DNA from: CAZTAR01 sp043813895
Lineage (GTDB): Bacteria; Planctomycetota; Phycisphaerae; UBA1845; UTPLA1
Assembly: GCA_043813895.1 (NCBI GenBank)
Contig: JBDRKQ010000166.1
Location: 1 to 8,912 of the forward strand
Length of the DNA: 8,912 nt
Reading direction: 5' to 3'
Below, piece after piece: positions 5,747 to 8,912 of the stretch (its first letter is position 1; every line of letters starts with the position of its first letter). Under the pieces are notes generated by a model. It did not search any database, was not told the origin of the DNA, and saw only the letters and a list, made by a program, of their open reading frames with translations. Both the position numbers and the translations under genes were made by a program.

Positions 5747-6892
5747 ATGAAACGTTTTCTCATTGCTTCACTCACCACTTTAGTCATGTGTTCAGCCGGG
5801 GCGTTTGCCGAAGATGGAATCTCGGACGACGAGATCGTGGTGGGGCAATCCTGCGCGCTGACCGGCCCGGCGCAGGCTCTCGGCAAGGGTATGGAAGCAG
5901 GACTCCACGCGTACTTCCAGAAAGTCAATGCCGCTGGCGGCATTGAGGGGAGGAAGATTCGACTCATCAGCAAGGATGACGGCTACGAGCCGGACCGGGC
6001 GATCGACAACACACGTACGTTGATCGAGCAGGACAAAGTGTTCCTGTTGATCGGCGAGGTCGGGACTCCTACGTCTCAGGCGGTCGTGCCTATGGCCGAG
6101 GAGGCCAAGGTGCCGTTCTTTGGTCCCTTCACCGGCGCGGAGTTTCTCCGTAAGCCGTTCAAAAGGTACGTCATCAATGTGCGCGCCAGCTACTACGAGG
6201 AAATGGAAGCGCTGGCCGCGCATCTGGTCGACAAGAAGGGCTTGAAGAAGATCGCCTGTTTTTATCAGAACGATGGATATGGACAGGCGGGTCTGAATGG
6301 AATCAAGATCGCCCTCAAGAAGCGTAACCTGGAACTGGCGGCCACCGGTGTCTACGAGCGCAACTCCCTAGCGGTGAAGACCGGACTGCTGAAGATTCGC
6401 AAAGCCCATCCGGAAGCGGTCATTATGGTGGGTGCGTACAAGCCCTGTGCGGAGTTCATCAAGCTGGCCAAAAAAGTCAAGATGGGCGACGCCATCTACT
6501 GCAATATCTCGTTCGCGGGAACCGAGGCCTTACGTAGGGAACTGGGCGAAGCTGGTGAGGGCTGCATTGTCTCGCAGGTCGTCACTTTCCCGTGGGATGA
6601 CAGCGTTCCGCTGGTAAAGGAATACACCGCGGACATGAAACGGTACCGGCCGGACCATCCGATCGGCTTTGTGTCCCTGGAGGGCTACATGGTCGCGAAA
6701 CTGTTCTGCATGGTAGCCCGCGAAGTAGGTGGTGATTTGACGCGGGAGAAGTTCATCCAAGCCATCTCGGTCACGGGATCGTATGACCTGGGTGGCGTCT
6801 CGCTGAAGTTTGGCCCCGAGGATCACCAGGGGATGGACAAGGTCTTCCTGACCGTGATCAAGGGCGGGAAGATTCAACCGCTCAAAGGATAA
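5747..6892 (+). CDS. Periplasmic type I ligand-binding protein (branched-chain amino acid ABC class)
   Basis: A 381-residue secreted protein. The start at ATG 5747 is fixed by AAGGAG (5734-5739) and by a classic signal peptide: MKRF, a hydrophobic core, and a type I cleavage site AFA|ED after residue 21. The mature part follows the Peripla_BP_6 (LivJ-like) fold: strand 1 with IVVGQSCALTGPAQALG, the KVNAAGGIEGRKI segment, GYEPDRAIDNTRTLI, a ligand-loop region GEVGTPTSQA, then GPFTGAEFLR and NVRASYYEE, and in the second lobe KKIACFYQNDGYG and IMVGAYKPCAEFIK. Length is normal for the family. No permease or ATPase gene follows; a membrane sensor gene begins 2 bases after the stop. I infer a receptor role for a small amphipathic ligand such as an amino acid or related carboxylate; the ligand cannot be read from sequence. 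Transport using permeases encoded elsewhere is the alternative. Confidence 0.93.
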   Translation: MKRFLIASLTTLVMCSAGAFAEDGISDDEIVVGQSCALTGPAQALGKGMEAGLHAYFQKVNAAGGIEGRKIRLISKDDGYEPDRAIDNTRTLIEQDKVFLLIGEVGTPTSQAVVPMAEEAKVPFFGPFTGAEFLRKPFKRYVINVRASYYEEMEALAAHLVDKKGLKKIACFYQNDGYGQAGLNGIKIALKKRNLELAATGVYERNSLAVKTGLLKIRKAHPEAVIMVGAYKPCAEFIKLAKKVKMGDAIYCNISFAGTEALRRELGEAGEGCIVSQVVTFPWDDSVPLVKEYTADMKRYRPDHPIGFVSLEGYMVAKLFCMVAREVGGDLTREKFIQAISVTGSYDLGGVSLKFGPEDHQGMDKVFLTVIKGGKIQPLKG

Positions 6893-6894
6893 TC

Positions 6895-8912
6895 ATGATG
6901 CGATTCTCACTGTCGAATCTCCGGCTTCGGCTTCTCGGTGGATTTCTGCTGGTGGTCATCATGACCGTTGTGGCAGGCGGTGGGGGAATCTTCGCCCTGC
7001 ACAAGATACACACCAACATGGCTGCCGTGACCGTCGAGGTAAGTGGGAGTATTGAACGACAGCGCAGACACATCGGGCGCGCCATGAAGGTGCGAGACTT
7101 GATCGATGAGATCAACCGCGTGGGAGATCTCTTCGGTGTCGATCAGGTTGCCACACATCTTCACAATTACGCCGAGGAAAACAGGACCTCCACCCATGAC
7201 CAAGGTTGCGAATCCATTGGGTTCCTCGAGCAACTCCTCGTTCTTAGAAGCCGACAACTCAAGGCCGCTGCTGAACGGTCCCAACTCAGCCGAGTGGCGG
7301 AGAAGCAATTGCGGGAGATCGACAGCTACGTCGCTCAAACCGTCGATGACCTGACTTTTGACGCATTGATCGCCATGGAGGATACGCTGAAGGAAGTGCA
7401 GAGGAAACCGCTGGAAGGTGTCATGGATTTCCGCGGGCGATTCGAGAGATTCTCGTCGACGACGGATCAAGCCATTAGCCAGATCAAATCGGCTCTGGCA
7501 ATCCGCTCTTACAGTCTCCAATTGCATGTCGTCGTAAAGAATGTGTTATTGTCTTCGGATCCGCCCTATGTCGATTATGCCCTGGAACAACTGCGCACTC
7601 TTCATCGCAACGTAGACAGTGAACTCCATCGTCTGCCTGAGGCCGACGCTACACGACTCCTCGCCGCTTCGTTGGAAGATATACAAAAGGTGACCCCTGA
7701 TCTCCTGTTGGCCCAAAAGGAGATGATAATATCTGAACAAGCCGTCCAGCAGAAATCCGAAGAGCTAAGCCAAAGCACTGTGCGAATGAATGCTGACATG
7801 CTGGCGAAGGCCGATGAACTAGTGGAAAGCGTGATCGGGAAACAAGAAGAAAATGCCCGCTTCATCGGTCGCTATCGGATCGCGCTCTTTCTTGTCGCCG
7901 CCAGTGCTTGTCTTGTAGGCATCATTTGCAGCAGGCAAATGCTCCGAGCAATAGCGCGCGACATCGAGGCGCGCAAGCGGGCGGCAGAGGCACGCGATCT
8001 CGTGAACGACCGCCAGGCCAAGCTGAACCGCCTCCAACAGTCTCTGCTCGGTTCCGATGAACTCAGCGAAAAACTGAAGCGGATCACCGACGGCGTGGTG
8101 GACATCTTCGGGGCCGACTTCTGCCGCATCTGGATCACGCAACCGGGCGACCGTTGCGAGTCCGGGTGCATGCACGCCGACATAACGGAGGGGCCGCACG
8201 TCTGCCGATACCGCGATCGATGCCTGTGGCTCAGGGCCAGTTCCGGGCGATACACGCACATCGACGGGGAGGTTCACAAGCGTGTGCCCTTCGGCTGCTA
8301 CAAGATCGGCTTGGTGGCGTCCGGGGAGAACTCCAAGTTCCTGACGAACGAGGCGGCGACCGATCCGCGGGTTCACAACAACGCCTGGGCGAAGGAACTA
8401 GGGCTGGTCTCCTTTGCGGGCTATCAGCTTCGCCCGCCGAACGGCGAAACGATCGGCGTCCTGGCGCTGTTCGCCAAACATGCCATTGCTCCCGACGAGG
8501 ATGCTCTGCTCGAGAGTCTTGGCAGTACGGCCGCCCAGGTCATCCAGAAGGCCAGGGCGGAGGAGGAGGTGACGGAGCGAAATCGATTCTTGAACTCGGT
8601 GCTGGAGTCCCTTACCCATCCCTTCGTTGTAATCGATGCCGCGGACTACTCTGTTCTCATGGCTAACTCCGCGGCGCGGCGCAATGCTCCGCCGGCGGCC
8701 GAGACCTGCCATGCCATGACACATCGCCGGGACACTCCCTGTGACGGCGGTGAACACGTTTGCCCCCTTGTCGAGATAAAGCGGACGGGCAAGCCCATAA
8801 CGGTGGAGCACACCCATTACGACGCTGACGGGAACCCCCGGACGAGTGAGGTTCACGCCTACCCGATCCTCGACAACACCGGGCGGGTGGTTCAGGGAAT
8901 CGAGTACTCTGT
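6895..8912 (+). CDS. Membrane sensor with periplasmic domain, Cys-rich GAF and PAS (3' end outside window)
   Basis: The frame is open from 6895 to the window edge, at least 672 residues with no stop. Two ATGs (6895, 6898) follow AAAGGA (6884-6889), which overlaps the end of the binding-protein gene, so translation is probably coupled. Topology: TM1 at about 13-35, a largely helical extracytoplasmic domain of about 290 residues that I cannot assign to a named family, and TM2 at about 329-345. A charged signalling helix follows without a clear HAMP domain. Next come a GAF domain (about 388-557) with Cys421, 425, 437, 443 and 468, containing GPHVCRYRD, SSGRYTHIDG and VPFGCYKIG, and a PAS domain from about 563 with Cys605, 616 and 623 (RRDTPC, HVCPL). 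Proteins of this layout normally end in a histidine kinase or hybrid module, which would lie beyond the window; that part is inferred. The upstream binding protein is its likely ligand-loaded partner. Confidence 0.88.
   Translation, partial: MMRFSLSNLRLRLLGGFLLVVIMTVVAGGGGIFALHKIHTNMAAVTVEVSGSIERQRRHIGRAMKVRDLIDEINRVGDLFGVDQVATHLHNYAEENRTSTHDQGCESIGFLEQLLVLRSRQLKAAAERSQLSRVAEKQLREIDSYVAQTVDDLTFDALIAMEDTLKEVQRKPLEGVMDFRGRFERFSSTTDQAISQIKSALAIRSYSLQLHVVVKNVLLSSDPPYVDYALEQLRTLHRNVDSELHRLPEADATRLLAASLEDIQKVTPDLLLAQKEMIISEQAVQQKSEELSQSTVRMNADMLAKADELVESVIGKQEENARFIGRYRIALFLVAASACLVGIICSRQMLRAIARDIEARKRAAEARDLVNDRQAKLNRLQQSLLGSDELSEKLKRITDGVVDIFGADFCRIWITQPGDRCESGCMHADITEGPHVCRYRDRCLWLRASSGRYTHIDGEVHKRVPFGCYKIGLVASGENSKFLTNEAATDPRVHNNAWAKELGLVSFAGYQLRPPNGETIGVLALFAKHAIAPDEDALLESLGSTAAQVIQKARAEEEVTERNRFLNSVLESLTHPFVVIDAADYSVLMANSAARRNAPPAAETCHAMTHRRDTPCDGGEHVCPLVEIKRTGKPITVEHTHYDADGNPRTSEVHAYPILDNTGRVVQGIEYS

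Noticed and set aside
5747..5812. Lipoprotein signal on the binding protein (Cys15)
   Set aside because: The residue before the Cys is Met, which does not fit a lipobox, and a good type I site AFA|ED lies just after.
8154..8666. 170-codon plus-strand frame and minus-strand frames within the membrane sensor gene
   Set aside because: They are out-of-frame shadows of the continuous sensor frame that starts at 6895.
1..8912. CRISPR array, toxin-antitoxin pair or known defence genes
   Set aside because: No regularly spaced direct repeats and no such protein motifs were seen on either strand.

Overview
The window reads as chromosomal DNA of a GC-rich, Gram-negative-type environmental bacterium. 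The supporting features are a type I signal peptide on a periplasmic binding protein, a very long multi-PAS sensor kinase, and Cys-containing PAS and GAF sensor domains of the kind common in planctomycetes and deltaproteobacterial lineages. The taxonomic guess is an inference from protein style only; no marker gene here fixes the phylum.

Layout. Bases 1-116 (minus strand) hold an initiator tRNA-Met with a good sigma70-type promoter. Bases 117-578 hold no gene I can recognise. Bases 579-1052 are an insertion-sequence graveyard: a probable IS21-type terminus with repeated motifs, an internally deleted IS630-family transposase, and the first 29 codons of an IS110-family transposase. Bases 1061-1689 carry no convincing gene but several strong inverted repeats, including an 86-base imperfect hairpin just upstream of the IS110 start, where that family normally encodes its bridge RNA.

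The plus-strand signalling block starts at 1690. It begins with a soluble 1082-residue histidine kinase with six PAS domains and an unusual H-box (HNVGN). A response-regulator gene overlaps the end of the kinase gene but breaks off after about 28 receiver residues, so the kinase has lost its adjacent partner. After a 265-base gap come a 92-residue excisionase-type HTH protein (5340-5618), a secreted type I periplasmic binding protein of the branched-chain amino acid class (5747-6892), and, 2 bases later, a two-TM membrane sensor with a Cys-rich GAF and a Cys-containing PAS domain (6895 to the window end, incomplete). 

How they fit together. The binding protein is followed by a membrane sensor and not by permease or ATPase genes. 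The simplest reading is that it works as the extracytoplasmic ligand receptor of that sensor (LuxP/LuxQ-like logic) and not as a transporter component. The HTH protein would be the local regulator or output. The same C-x10-C PAS signature occurs in the kinase at 1690 and in the sensor at 6895, which suggests a related stimulus, possibly redox or metal. That functional reading is inference.
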